A model generated the notes under the pieces. The model saw only the letters and a program-made list of their open reading frames with translations. It did no database searches and had not been told where the DNA came from. From assembly GCA_947095535.1 (NCBI GenBank), contig OX352772.1, forward strand, positions 40,443,445-40,507,444: a DNA stretch of 64,000 nucleotides, in the 5' to 3' direction. Position 1 is the stretch's first letter. Every line of letters begins with the position of its first letter. A program made the position numbers and the translations under genes. Shown here in pieces: positions 1-9,591 of the stretch. The stretch comes from Poecilobothrus nobilitatus (Eukaryota; Arthropoda; Insecta; Diptera; Dolichopodidae).

Positions 1-260
1 GCCTAAATAAAGCATAAGCATAATATACTCATATACAGATGAAGAAAAGAAAAAAATCCTAAATTAAAAAAAAAACAAATCGTTTCATTATATTTTACAA
101 CAAAATATATTATCACAAAATAAAAAAATATTTGGAACATATTACAAAAAAAATTCTTAAGTTAAGTGAATTATACTAAATAAATTTTAACAATAATTAT
201 AAAATATTTTTTCCTTTGAAAAATCCTTCAAAAAAGAAATTATATTTAAATATTATGAAT
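1..260. other. AT-rich 3' flank, no gene seen
   Basis: Very AT-rich sequence downstream of the minus-strand gene that ends at 261. It should hold that gene's 3' UTR. I see no canonical AATAAA on the minus strand here, only variants such as AATATA near 241-247. Confidence 0.5.
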
Positions 261-1838
261 CTATAAATGTCTAGTTACACCTTGATGTTGCATTCCAGTA
301 TCATGTTTTATATGCATTTCATATTTACTAATAAATTTTCCTTTATTACCATAACTTTGTTCATTATGATGAATTTCAACTTCTGCATCTGATGATGGAT
401 GATCATAATTACCTTCACCTCCAAAACTTTCTAATAATGTTGCCCTATGGTCATAATTTGGTGTAAAATGTTCATCATCTGAACTAAATATTGTACTATG
501 ATGATTTTTAGCATTATTTAAAGCTGCATCAGCATTTTTTATTAAATATGTATGATCATCATTATGATTATCATATGAACTTTTATGTTCTTTAAATAAT
601 TCATCATGATTAATTAAATTTTTATGTTCATCTTCATGTTTAAATTTATACATCATATCTTTACCATCTTGATGATCTTTTTCATCGAAACCTTTAAAAT
701 GTGTTTCAAATGATTGTGTATCATAACCTGGACTTAAACCATCATTATGATGTGATAGTAATATATCTTTATTTGCTTCTGATTCATCAAATTTTTTTAA
801 ATTTTCTTCATTCGAATCACTAAATTTTATTTCTGAACTATCTTTACCAAAATCATATTTTTCTGTATCGGAATTTTCTTTACCAAAATCATATTTTTCG
901 GAATCAGAATTTTCTTTACCAAAATCATATTTTCCTGAATCAGAATTTTCTTTACCAAAATCATATTTTCCTGAATCAGAATTTTCTTTACCAAAATCAT
1001 ATTTTCCTGAATCAGAATTTTCTTTACCAAAATCATATTTTCCTGAATCAGAATTTTCTTTACCAAAATCATATTTTTCTGAATCAGAATTTTCTTTACT
1101 AAATTCATATTTATTTGAATCTGAATTTTCCTTACCGTCACCGAAATCATATTTTTCTGATTCTGAATTATCTTTATCAAAATCATATTTTCCAAAATTT
1201 TCTGTATTATATTTTCCTAAATTTGACATTTGTTCAGTTGATTCTTTTGAATTTTTACCAAAATCAGCATTAAAATCATAATAACTAAAACTACCTGAAT
1301 CACCATGACTTTCTAATCCTTTATAATTCTTAAAATCTTCTAATTCTTCAGCTTTTGTATATGTTTTAAAATGTTTGCCATTATCATCGAAACTATGATT
1401 TGGTTCTTTTAAATTATGAAATGAATGAATATCACCAGATGGTCCACCAAATCCATAACTTTTACCATTTGAATAAACATATTTTGGTTTTATATTAATT
1501 GTTTTTGATGCAAATGATTTATCTATAAAACTTCTAGGACCATCATTTACTTGATGATCACTATTGTATTGATGATGATAAAAGCTATCACTACTATCAC
1601 TTTTAACATTATGAATTTCATGTTCACTATCTTCTTTAATTTTACTTAAATGTTCTAAAATTTGACCACCACTTAATCCACCAGCATAATTTCCTAATAA
1701 TCCAGCACTTAAAGAACTACCATGACCAAATATATGATACGAACCACCTGTTACCGTATTTATTATACCGGAAATTATAAAAAATATTAGATTAATATGG
1801 ATTGATATGTGATTAACAGGTATGATAATTTTTTTCAT
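261..1838 (-). CDS. Secreted repetitive Lys/Asp/Ser/His-rich protein (525 aa), family not recognised
   Basis: An uninterrupted 525-residue reading frame from an ATG at 1838 to TAG at 261. Residues 1-31 have two Lys, then a hydrophobic run (LIFFIISGII), which fits a secretory signal peptide. Residues about 217-336 are ten tandem copies of a 12-residue unit, typical form KYDFGKENSDSG. The first, second and last copies are the most diverged and the central ones are nearly identical in DNA, so the array expands by unequal exchange or slippage. The C-terminal third is rich in His, Asp and Asn and could bind metal or act as a charged matrix. There is no enzyme domain. A cuticle, cement, silk or gland product is plausible but inferred. 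An AG acceptor-like site near 1745 leaves open that the true signal-peptide exon lies further upstream. The small minus-strand frame at 827-1195 is a shadow of the repeat. Confidence 0.8.
   Translation of the reverse strand: MKKIIIPVNHISIHINLIFFIISGIINTVTGGSYHIFGHGSSLSAGLLGNYAGGLSGGQILEHLSKIKEDSEHEIHNVKSDSSDSFYHHQYNSDHQVNDGPRSFIDKSFASKTINIKPKYVYSNGKSYGFGGPSGDIHSFHNLKEPNHSFDDNGKHFKTYTKAEELEDFKNYKGLESHGDSGSFSYYDFNADFGKNSKESTEQMSNLGKYNTENFGKYDFDKDNSESEKYDFGDGKENSDSNKYEFSKENSDSEKYDFGKENSDSGKYDFGKENSDSGKYDFGKENSDSGKYDFGKENSDSGKYDFGKENSDSEKYDFGKENSDTEKYDFGKDSSEIKFSDSNEENLKKFDESEANKDILLSHHNDGLSPGYDTQSFETHFKGFDEKDHQDGKDMMYKFKHEDEHKNLINHDELFKEHKSSYDNHNDDHTYLIKNADAALNNAKNHHSTIFSSDDEHFTPNYDHRATLLESFGGEGNYDHPSSDAEVEIHHNEQSYGNKGKFISKYEMHIKHDTGMQHQGVTRHL
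833..1192 (-). repeat. 36-bp tandem coding repeat, about 10 units
   Basis: In-frame tandem repeat inside the 525-residue gene with a 36-bp period (12 codons). Central units between about 900 and 1080 are almost identical, while edge units carry substitutions (Glu for Gly, Thr for Ser, a two-residue insertion). This pattern is typical of an array homogenised in its middle and likely to vary in length between individuals. Confidence 0.9.
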
Positions 1839-1937
1839 TATTTATATTTTTTTTGTTTTTGTATTTTCTTGAATTACAAGTTTTGCCAATATTACAATAT
1901 TAATTTCTATAATTTTTTATTGTTATTTTGTTTTTGT

Positions 1938-1947
1938 CTTTTATATA
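1938..1947 (-). promoter_or_regulatory. Candidate TATA box of the 525-aa gene
   Basis: TATATAAAAG on the minus strand, about 100 bp upstream of the ATG at 1838. The other three genes have the same motif at a similar distance. No good TCAGTY initiator is seen at the expected spacing, so this call is weaker than at the 68-aa and Gly-rich genes. Confidence 0.5.
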
Positions 1948-1949
1948 AA

Positions 1950-3078
1950 AAATCTATAAATAATCCTTTTTGTTTTAGTTATTTTTTTTTTTTTTGCTTT
2001 TTATAATTATTTGCTCATTATTAAATTATCGAACGTATCCAAACCGAACCGATTCAATTGTAAGACTGGTATTTTCCTAACAATATTTTATTGCTTTTAT
2101 ATATCGAAGAAAATATAAAAATGGTATGAAAAAAAAAAATCTTCATGATTCCCGATATTTCATTTCTTCTTTCTTTAAAAAAATTTACTAAAAAGTCCAA
2201 AAAAAAAAAAACAAAAAACAATGAAAACAACTACATATTTTTGTTATTTTATTATTTTTGTTTTTTTTTTTATAAAAATTTTCATTTTCATTTTCATTTT
2301 CATTTCACCCATGAGTAGCTGTAATCAAAAAAGCAAAAAAAAAAAACAAAAACAACTCACTTTTGTTTTGTTTCCGATTACTTAGTAATCAAATATTGTT
2401 ATTATTATAATCTTTTTCGTTTTTAATAATTGTGTATGGATTGCACACTACACTACATTTTCTAGTTTAGAGGCTTTTTTATTATTATTATTATTTCAGT
2501 TGATTTTTCCCTGCTGTGTTTAAAAAAAAACAAAAACAAACAAAAAAATTCGAAAAAATAACAATTATAGCCATTATTAAAATCAAAAAAAACATTAAGT
2601 TACCAAACTTCTTTACTTTATTTTTTTTTTTTTTTACTTTATGATCTTGGTCATGTTTTGTCTTCTTTTTATCTTCAGCAATGGATGTGATTGAAATTAT
2701 TTATAGTAATAATACAATTAGAAGAGATAAACAAATAATAAAACAAAATATAGATAATTTAATCATGGATTGATTACTATTATAGTTACAAATTCAAATT
2801 GTTAAAAGAAATTCAAGAAAAATATAATAATTTTATAAAAATGTTCAATGACATAAAAAATTTAAAGTTTTTAATTTATTTTTCATTAATAAATATTATT
2901 AAATAATATTATTAAATATTAACAGTTATTTAAAGCGGGAAACAGTATGAAAACATCTTAAAACCTTTATTAAACAGACATGGTGATATTCCAAAAATGT
3001 TCAAATACTGAACAATATGTTTGTTTTCTTGGATGTGGGGCGTCAATGTTTATATTAAAATTATCTCACTGACCACTG
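1950..3078. other. Intergenic, AT-rich, no gene seen
   Basis: Homopolymer A and T runs, a short TTTTCA-type repeat at about 2280-2306, and no reading frame or element I can classify. Confidence 0.6.
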
Positions 3079-3300
3079 ACTCATGGCGCAGTGGTTAAGT
3101 CGCCAACCTTTCAATCTAAGGGTCTTGGGTTCAAACCTCGGTCAGGTCATATAAATAAAAAATATGTAGTACTTTTATATCGTAATAATATCTATCGTAT
3201 AATTAATAGTAGTAATAATAATAATAATAATAGTAATAATAACAATAATAATAGTAATAATAACAATAATTATAACAACAATAATAATAATAATAATAGC
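3079..3300 (+). mobile_element. SINE family S2: tRNA-like head with (AAT)n tail
   Basis: The head has a near-perfect pol III A box (TGGCGCAGTGGTTAAG, 3084-3099) and a B box (GGGTTCAAACCTC, 3127-3139) at tRNA spacing. Next come a short body containing AAATATGTAGTA and an AAT/AAC-rich microsatellite (about 3205-3300). Related heads lie at 18336 and 46664. The element is not a functional tRNA because the acceptor stem does not close. It is most likely a tRNA-derived retroposon. Confidence 0.75.
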
Positions 3301-3615
3301 TGCTACAGTGGAGCTATCTTTGGTTATATCATGCTGAAAGGTGTTATATACTGCTGCACGTTGTAATGCACTGATCGCCCTGACTCTGTAGTAACATAAT
3401 AATAATATTAATAAGAATACTAATAGAAATAATACCAGCCGCTACAGTGACAGTGGGCGTTGCCTTCAATAATTACCTCATTAATAAGGTGTTATATACT
3501 ACTACATGTTATAACTGTTTTAATGGCTATAGTCACTGTTAGCAAAATAGTAATAATAATAGGCGGATTCATTGTTTCCTTACAGGCCCACTCCCAATTC
3601 AATGTTTCATAGCCT
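3301..3615 (+). repeat. Dispersed repeat downstream of the S2 head, internally duplicated
   Basis: Holds two diverged copies of a segment with GCTACAGTG at the start and GGTGTTATATACT near the end (about 3300-3365 and 3438-3515), then a tail with TTTCCTTACAGGCCCACTCCC. The second copy and the tail match 8000-8290, so this is a dispersed element, possibly the S2 3' body. Confidence 0.6.
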
Positions 3616-3639
3616 AGTGGGGCTGTAGTTATAGTTTCA

Positions 3640-5181
3640 TAACATAGTGGGGCTGCAATATTAATGTTAAATTATCTTGTATTTTATTAAAATACAAAAA
3701 AAAATCATCGATTAAAAATAAAGTGCTATTGTCTGTTATATAGTTGTTAGAATAACTGCTGGGCGCTGATACATTCCAACTTTCAACTTTATTAATTAAT
3801 GTTTCTGTAATATTTACGACCTGATGTTTTAAACTGCACAAAGAAAGTAATATTTTTATTTAATTAATTTCTAGGTAATATTTTCTGACATAACCTTAAA
3901 AAATTCTCTTGTACCCTTGTAACTTTTTAATTATGAACGTTGATGAGTTAAACTGAAGTTAAATATAATATGTAAATTTAAAATTAGAAGGGACGCCAAA
4001 TCTTTACTGTCAAGTCTTCTATAATAACACAAATTTCGGAACTGTCAAATATAATTGAAGACAAATTATGTAAAATTAATAAAAACTTGAAATTTTAAAA
4101 TTAAATTTCATTACTTTCACTGCTAATTGTTTAGTTGTCATAATATCTATAATATAAAAACTTTAAATTAAACAATAAATAGTAGGTACCAGTTTTTTTT
4201 TTTTCACTTTTTAATAAACATATGTAAAAAAACTTTTTTAAACTTAACAAAATTAACGAGTTATTCTTGAATATTATTCATATTTCATATATATTTATTG
4301 TACTACTTGTTCAAAGCAATTAACATTTGATGTTTAACAGTATAATGGATTCGATTAACATAAATGCATAATAAATTTATCATTAAAATTAATATGTAAT
4401 TTCGATAAATAAAAACCACAACAATATAAGAAATTTCTAGATTAACCAATGATTTTGAACATGTTAAAAATATAATATCTGAAAGAAAAAGTCTACTCCT
4501 ATGTACAAAGAAAGATGTATTATTTTATAAAATACTTTATATTTTATATAAAGATTTACCTATTATTTTATAAAATACGAAGCTTTTGCAAAGATTGGAT
4601 AAAAAAATTTCATCAAAATCTATTGTTTTTAATAAATTGATGGCATATTCAAATATATTTTTATCTGCAGTATAGAAAATTTATCTAACAAACACCTTGT
4701 AACCTTTTAACTTATGTATCAGCCGCTTTAGATTCACTTGTCAACCTGAATGATCTAAATTTTTTTTTTTTTTTTATAAATATTATCATTAATTTGTTAG
4801 ACGATAACAACTGTATTATTGTTGAAATGATATTTAATGTGATGTTGACCAGAAAGATGGTGCTGATTTTTTTTTTTTTTTTTTTAATATTTAAAAACTT
4901 ATTTCCCCTCACAGTGTTAAATACTTTACACAAATTGTGTATAAATAATTACATAGTACATAATATAAATGGAAACAATAGTAAAATTTTATAAAAAAAT
5001 ATTAAAAAGAGAGAAAAAATTTTATATTTTATTGTATTTTGTATTATAGGTAAAAAAAATAAGGTAGAATAAAAATCAAAGGTTTTTAAAGGAGCACCTA
5101 ATTTTTCCAAAAATGAGTAAAAGCAGTTTATAGAATTGTAACTTCCACCAAAATTTGTAATTTTTCGTATAATTTTATATG
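3640..5181. other. Intergenic, no gene seen
   Basis: AT-rich with two long T runs (about 4758-4776 and 4868-4885). Short reading frames here are low-complexity and unsupported. Confidence 0.6.
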
Positions 5182-5636
5182 CAGGATGTTTCCTAATTAA
5201 GTGCACTGCTGTATATCACTGCATAGATACTAATGAGTAGATGCATTTTTTGTATGAGAACTAAGCTAGGGAAATTTTGAAACCTTTACATTTTACGTCA
5301 TGACGTAAATATGGGTTTTTCAAAAAATAATTGTTAAAATTTCTACATTTTATAATTTTGAAACTGTATAAAAGATAGAAAATTGAAACAGGTACTTGTT
5401 TAAAAGCATATTTCTTAAGGGTGCGAATACATTTTATAAAATTTTCATAAATAGCCAAGAAACAGAGTTAAACCCAAAATTATGAAAACTAAAAAAAAAT
5501 ATTGAAATTTCACCTAAGTCTCCATATTTTGGAAACTAGAAGAGCCCTAACTTAGCTTTCATACGAAAAATATATCTACTATCTTTAGTATCTATGCAGT
5601 GATATATAGCAGTGCACTTAATTAGGAAACACCGTG
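5182..5636. mobile_element. Mariner-like MITE with about 90-bp terminal inverted repeats (D1)
   Basis: The left arm (5182-5271) and right arm (5544-5636) are inverted copies that share TTTCCTAATTAAGTGCACTG, then the ATCACTGCATAGATACTAA stretch, and further inward a TATGA(G/A)...CTAAGYTAGGG segment. The outer end resembles the CAGGGTGTCC terminus common in Tc1/mariner-type insect MITEs. No transposase frame is present. The interior carries an 18-bp palindrome (5292-5309). A relative lies at 62708-63080. Confidence 0.8.
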
Positions 5637-5699
5637 TATATAAGAATATTTTTGAATATTGAAAATAAAGAGACACTTTCTTTAATTAGCAATTCCCAT

Positions 5700-6210
5700 A
5701 TAATTAAGAAAAACCATTAACACAATTTTACATGTGTTAATGGTTTTTCTTAATTACAAAGTTTTAACTTTTACGTTTTATTTTGAAAAAATTTGTGCAG
5801 ATATGTAAATTTCAGTTTTTGACTCCTAATAGCTCTTAAATAGAGACAAGGTACAAAAATATTTCCTGAAAGAACTTATGCTAATTCTGAAAGTTCTTTC
5901 TATTGTTAAAATTTCAAGGTTCTTTCTAAAAGTGGTACAACGAAATGAAGGAAGCAAAATATTTCAAAATTGCAAACTTTTCAAACTTTGAGGGATTTCA
6001 AACTTTAGAGAGCTTCGTAAAGGATTAGGCTATGTAAAAAAGTTGTTTTGCAGCATTAATTATTTTAAGAGACCTATTTCTACCGAGACATTAAAATTTA
6101 ATTGTCTATATCTTAAACGTTGTAGTAAAAGTTTTGTTAACAGACGAACGGTAAACAGACTGAGTAAAACTAATAAGCAAATTTAAAAAATTGCTAATTG
6201 CTTAAAATGA
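5700..6210 (-). mobile_element. Dispersed repeat family B, degenerate copy
   Basis: On the minus strand it starts near 6210 with a snap-back head, then the family's TTATTAGTTTTACTC segment and a decayed TCCG-type tract (6140-6165). The end near 5700 holds the perfect hairpin listed separately. It is related to copies near 21.0, 22.1, 53.2, 55.3 and 59.0 kb. It is non-coding and its class is not known. Confidence 0.5.
5701..5756. repeat. Perfect 24-bp inverted repeat with 8-nt loop
   Basis: The arms 5701-5724 and 5733-5756 are exact reverse complements around an 8-nt loop. The right arm contains TGTGTTAATGGTTTTT, a motif present once in other family B copies (for example near 22413), so the hairpin probably arose by a local inverted duplication at the element edge. 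Confidence 0.9.
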
Positions 6211-6230
6211 AAAATGTGCTAAAAATTAAA

Positions 6231-7421
6231 GGAAAAGAAATTAATTTTTATAAAATTATTCTGATTTACTGGTATAGCAAAAAAGAAAAAAAAAAAATAT
6301 TAGTAATTATATTATTTAATTACTATTAAAACTGGTCCAGGAAGAAATTGATTTTGCTTAATTATTTTTTTTTTTTTGGTTTGAGAAATGATAACCGCAT
6401 TTAATTCAAGGAAATTATCTACGGTATGGGAACTTTATTTTATTTTTGATATTACTTTAACATTATTATAATCAATTAACCTTTATAATAAGAGTTTGAT
6501 TCATTTAATTTTATTGGAAAATTATAATTTTCCTTTAGATTTTGAAAATATTTTTATTTTAATAGTATATATAGTCAATAGTATATAAATGTAAAAAATA
6601 AAACTGTGTCAACAAAATATAATTCAAATATGTATAAGGAACTTATTAGTAACAGACAATTCCAGTGAAATTTATTTGCAATATTTTGTTTTTTTTCATT
6701 GGTTGGTCTGAAAAATTTAAGGAATGTTAAAATTTTACTTATGTGACAATTTTTTTTTTTTTTTACTATACATAGATAAATATTCTGTTTTAATTAATAT
6801 TAAAATAAAATTAATTATTAATATTTCATATTTTCAGCGTTGGTTTTAAGTTTTAGGTTACTATATCTATATCTATTTGTCGATCCATTTGTCTGCCTGT
6901 CTATCTGTCTGTCTGCCTGCCTTAAAAGCAATTGAATTTTTACACATTTTTTAAGTAACCCTTCTTATAACAGAACAATCTAAAACTTTTAAATTTTAAT
7001 TCAGTATTTGTTTAAAAATTCAATTGGATCAATCAAAATCAAAATCAAATTCAAATCAAAATTTGGAATGTTCAGACATTAATTCAATATTTTTAGGGTA
7101 ATTATAGTTGTAGTATTTATTATACTATATGAATATAGTATATTATAACTATATGAATTTCCTTAATTATAAAAGGTTATTTTAAAATAGAAGAAAGCGT
7201 TAATTATAATTTTCTAAGTTCTAAACTCTTAGAAAAATTACAAATTTTAATAAATATATAATTCAAATTCCAGTTTTGAAAATCTTAGTTTATAAAATCC
7301 TCTGGTTTTGCTTATACTCTTTACTTAAAAAAAAACACACCTTTTATTACAATTTTTACAAATTATTTTTAAATTATAAATATGTAAAACTTTTAAGTAA
7401 AGTATTTTTGCTATAAAGAAT
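6231..7421. other. Intergenic with a CTGT-rich microsatellite
   Basis: Mostly AT-rich. At about 6879-6921 there is an imperfect (CTGT/CTGC)n tract. No gene seen. Confidence 0.6.
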
Positions 7422-7638
7422 ATTTAGTTTTTGTGGGGGCCTCGGAGGCCTAGTGGGAAAGAGCGTATAAAATACTTTGTAAACACCGAGGGAGTGTGGG
7501 TTCAGATCGCACACACGTCGTAAGAGTTATACCCCCTTACGACATTTACAGCCACGCCTGAACAGGATAGGCTGTGTAATTTTCTGTCCACATTTATGTG
7601 GTAGAGAAATGCATTAAAAAAAAAAATTTAGTTTTTGT
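7422..7638 (+). mobile_element. SINE family S1, full length with target-site duplication
   Basis: The element runs 7435-7625: GGGGGCCTCGG start, A box with GGCCTAGTGGGAAAGAG, slightly mutated B box (GGGTTCAGATCG), hairpin body and a short A tail. It is bounded by a perfect 13-bp direct repeat ATTTAGTTTTTGT at 7422-7434 and 7626-7638. Such a duplication is the mark of target-primed reverse transcription by a LINE partner, and its intactness suggests a young insertion. Confidence 0.92.
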
Positions 7639-7999
7639 ACTTTGTAAGCAAACTTAGTTTTTGTATCGTATGTAAGTAAAATTCTGCAGAGATCATCACT
7701 GTCACTATAATAAATTCCTATAGTACTATTTTCAATGATTTGTTATTGAAACATGTATGTAAAAAAAATTATTTGGGGAGATTTTCTGGTCGATTACAAA
7801 AAAACAGAGTTTCAATAATTTGTTGGACAGGAAGCGGGGAGTAACAGCTCCCATTGCACAAAAATATAAGTTTACATAAAAAAAAAAGTTATTTTCAGAA
7901 TATTTAGGTATGGGTTTGCTTTATAAAGTCAACCAAGAGTCTGTGGTGTCTGAAAAAAAAATATTATATAGTCGTAAAATAACCAAATTATGAAATTGT

Positions 8000-8290
8000 A
8001 ATCTACTGATAGCCTTGACTTTTGTAGTATAAATAATAATATTATAATAATTAATAATGATACTAATAATACTAATAATAATTGCTGATACAATGTGGTG
8101 TTGCCTACAATTAATTCCTTATGCATAATGATACTAATAAAACTAATAATAAGGAAAATTTTATATACTACCTGCATGTTTGTAACTGTTAATAACTATC
8201 GGGTCTTATAGCAAAATAGTAATTTAAATAACAAGTGAATTAATTGTTCCCTTACAGTCTAACTCCCAATTTAATGTTTCCGCATCCTTG
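8000..8290 (+). repeat. Second copy of the S2-associated repeat
   Basis: Matches 3365-3600 in order: GTAGTA, an (AATAAT)n tract, a TGTTGCCT segment, TTATATACTAC, AGCAAAATAGTAA and TCCCTTACAG...ACTCCCAATT. There is no tRNA-like head here, so it is a 5'-truncated copy. At about 8365-8405 it is followed by a motif (AGTCAGTAAGAATCTGAC) that recurs inverted near 10918-10937. Confidence 0.65.
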
Positions 8291-8671
8291 TTCTATACTC
8301 TCCTATCTCTACTCCCTAGCTAATATACTGCGTCAACAGTTAGGGATTTCTTTGCACTACATTGGCTAAAGAATGAGACGAGTTTAGTCAGTAAGAATCT
8401 GACACAAGCAAGAATTTATTTTTGGTGTCTTTGCAAGATTCCCAATTTCCTCAGGAAAAACAAAAAAAAATCTAGATGTACTAAGTAACTAAAATATTCG
8501 CCCTAATTATTTTCTTTACATTCATACATATTTCAACAATAAAACACTTTTAGTTTTAGAAAGCAATTTCATATCTTTTGTGAAATTTTCTAAAAATTAA
8601 ATTTCGGCATTTTTTTCGTAACGCTATATTTGTCCTAAAATATTAACTAAGATCCACTGCAATGTATTTTG

Positions 8672-8768
8672 GTTTTTTGCGTATGTAATGTAAAATCTTG
8701 TTTTTTTGCGATTTTTGATCATTTTTGCGTATGTAATGTAAAATCGTGGTTTTTTGCGATTTTTGATC
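8672..8768 (+). repeat. Tandem duplication, 48-bp period, two copies
   Basis: Two near-identical copies of a unit containing GCGTATGTAATGTAAAATC and TTTTTTGCGATTTTTGATCA, offset by 48 bp. It lies just outside the foldback element that follows. Confidence 0.85.
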
Positions 8769-8827
8769 ATATACTATGAACTTTATAAATAACAAATTTA
8801 AACTATACTAGCCTATCTTAAAATTTC

Positions 8828-9591
8828 GTATTGGGGTATGGGTCACTTTATTAAACCTTGCAAAAATACGTTTTATCAAAAGCCGTTTTATAAAAAAGAC
8901 ACTTCGCAAATTTACAATTTTAAAAAAAATCCATTCCGCAAATTTACCTTTTTACAAAAACGCCACTTCGCAAATTCCTCATTTGACAAAAAAGGCACAT
9001 CACAAATTTCCACTTCACAAATTATCCATTTGATAGAAAAGCCATTTCACAAAAATGCCATATTTTGCAAAACTCACATATTTTGCAAAACACCATTTAC
9101 TAAGAAGAATATTTGACAAAAAACTATTAATATACATACAAACAACAATAAATTTAGTCTGAAAAAAGCAAAAACTCTGATTTTAAGTACCGACTCAATG
9201 TATATATAAATATTCTGGAAAAAGGGGAAACCCTGATTTTGAATCCAACTATAAAATCCTTCCTAATTCAGAATATAGTTATATATATATAATGAATTAG
9301 GAATTATTCTGAAAAAAGGCAAAATGCTGATTTCTAATCAGTTGAAAAAATCCAATTTTTGAAATGGCTCTTTGTAATATGTCTTCAACTTTTTAAAGTG
9401 TACTTTCTGTAAAATGTACTCTTTTTGGAATACATAGTTTTGTGAAATGGATTTTTTGTTTCAAATGTCACTTTGCAAAGTGTATTATTTGCAAATGATC
9501 TGTTTGTAAAATCTTTTTGAGAAAAGTCTTTTAATAAAATGGCTTTTTGTAAAACAACTGTTGTAATATGTCGTTCTCCCATCTCAAATAC
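8828..9591. mobile_element. Foldback-like element F1 with repeat-built inverted arms
   Basis: The left arm (8828-9115) is a run of degenerate short units such as CATTTTGCAAAA and CTTCGCAAATTTAC. The right arm (9359-9591) is the same kind of run in inverse orientation (TTTTGCAAAATG-type read backwards). The outer ends also pair: GTATTGGGGTATGGG on the left and CCCATCTCAAATAC on the right. The centre (about 9170-9310) holds units of a satellite-like repeat also found at 15.6 and 43.8 kb. This matches the layout of Drosophila foldback elements by structure only. Short frames through the arms (8838-9116 plus, 9385-9582 minus) are repeat artefacts. Confidence 0.65.

Noticed and set aside
833..1192. 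CRISPR-like regular array (36-bp period)
   Set aside because: There are no unique spacers; it is a continuous in-frame coding tandem repeat in a eukaryotic gene.
3084..3160. Possible functional tRNA gene
   Set aside because: A and B boxes are good but the acceptor stem does not pair and the head is repeated at 18.3 and 46.7 kb in front of the same kind of body, so it is a SINE head.
8838..9116. 92-codon plus-strand frame rich in Phe, Lys and Thr
   Set aside because: It is the translation of the short repeats in the F1 arm; the opposite arm gives a similar artefact on the minus strand (9385-9582).
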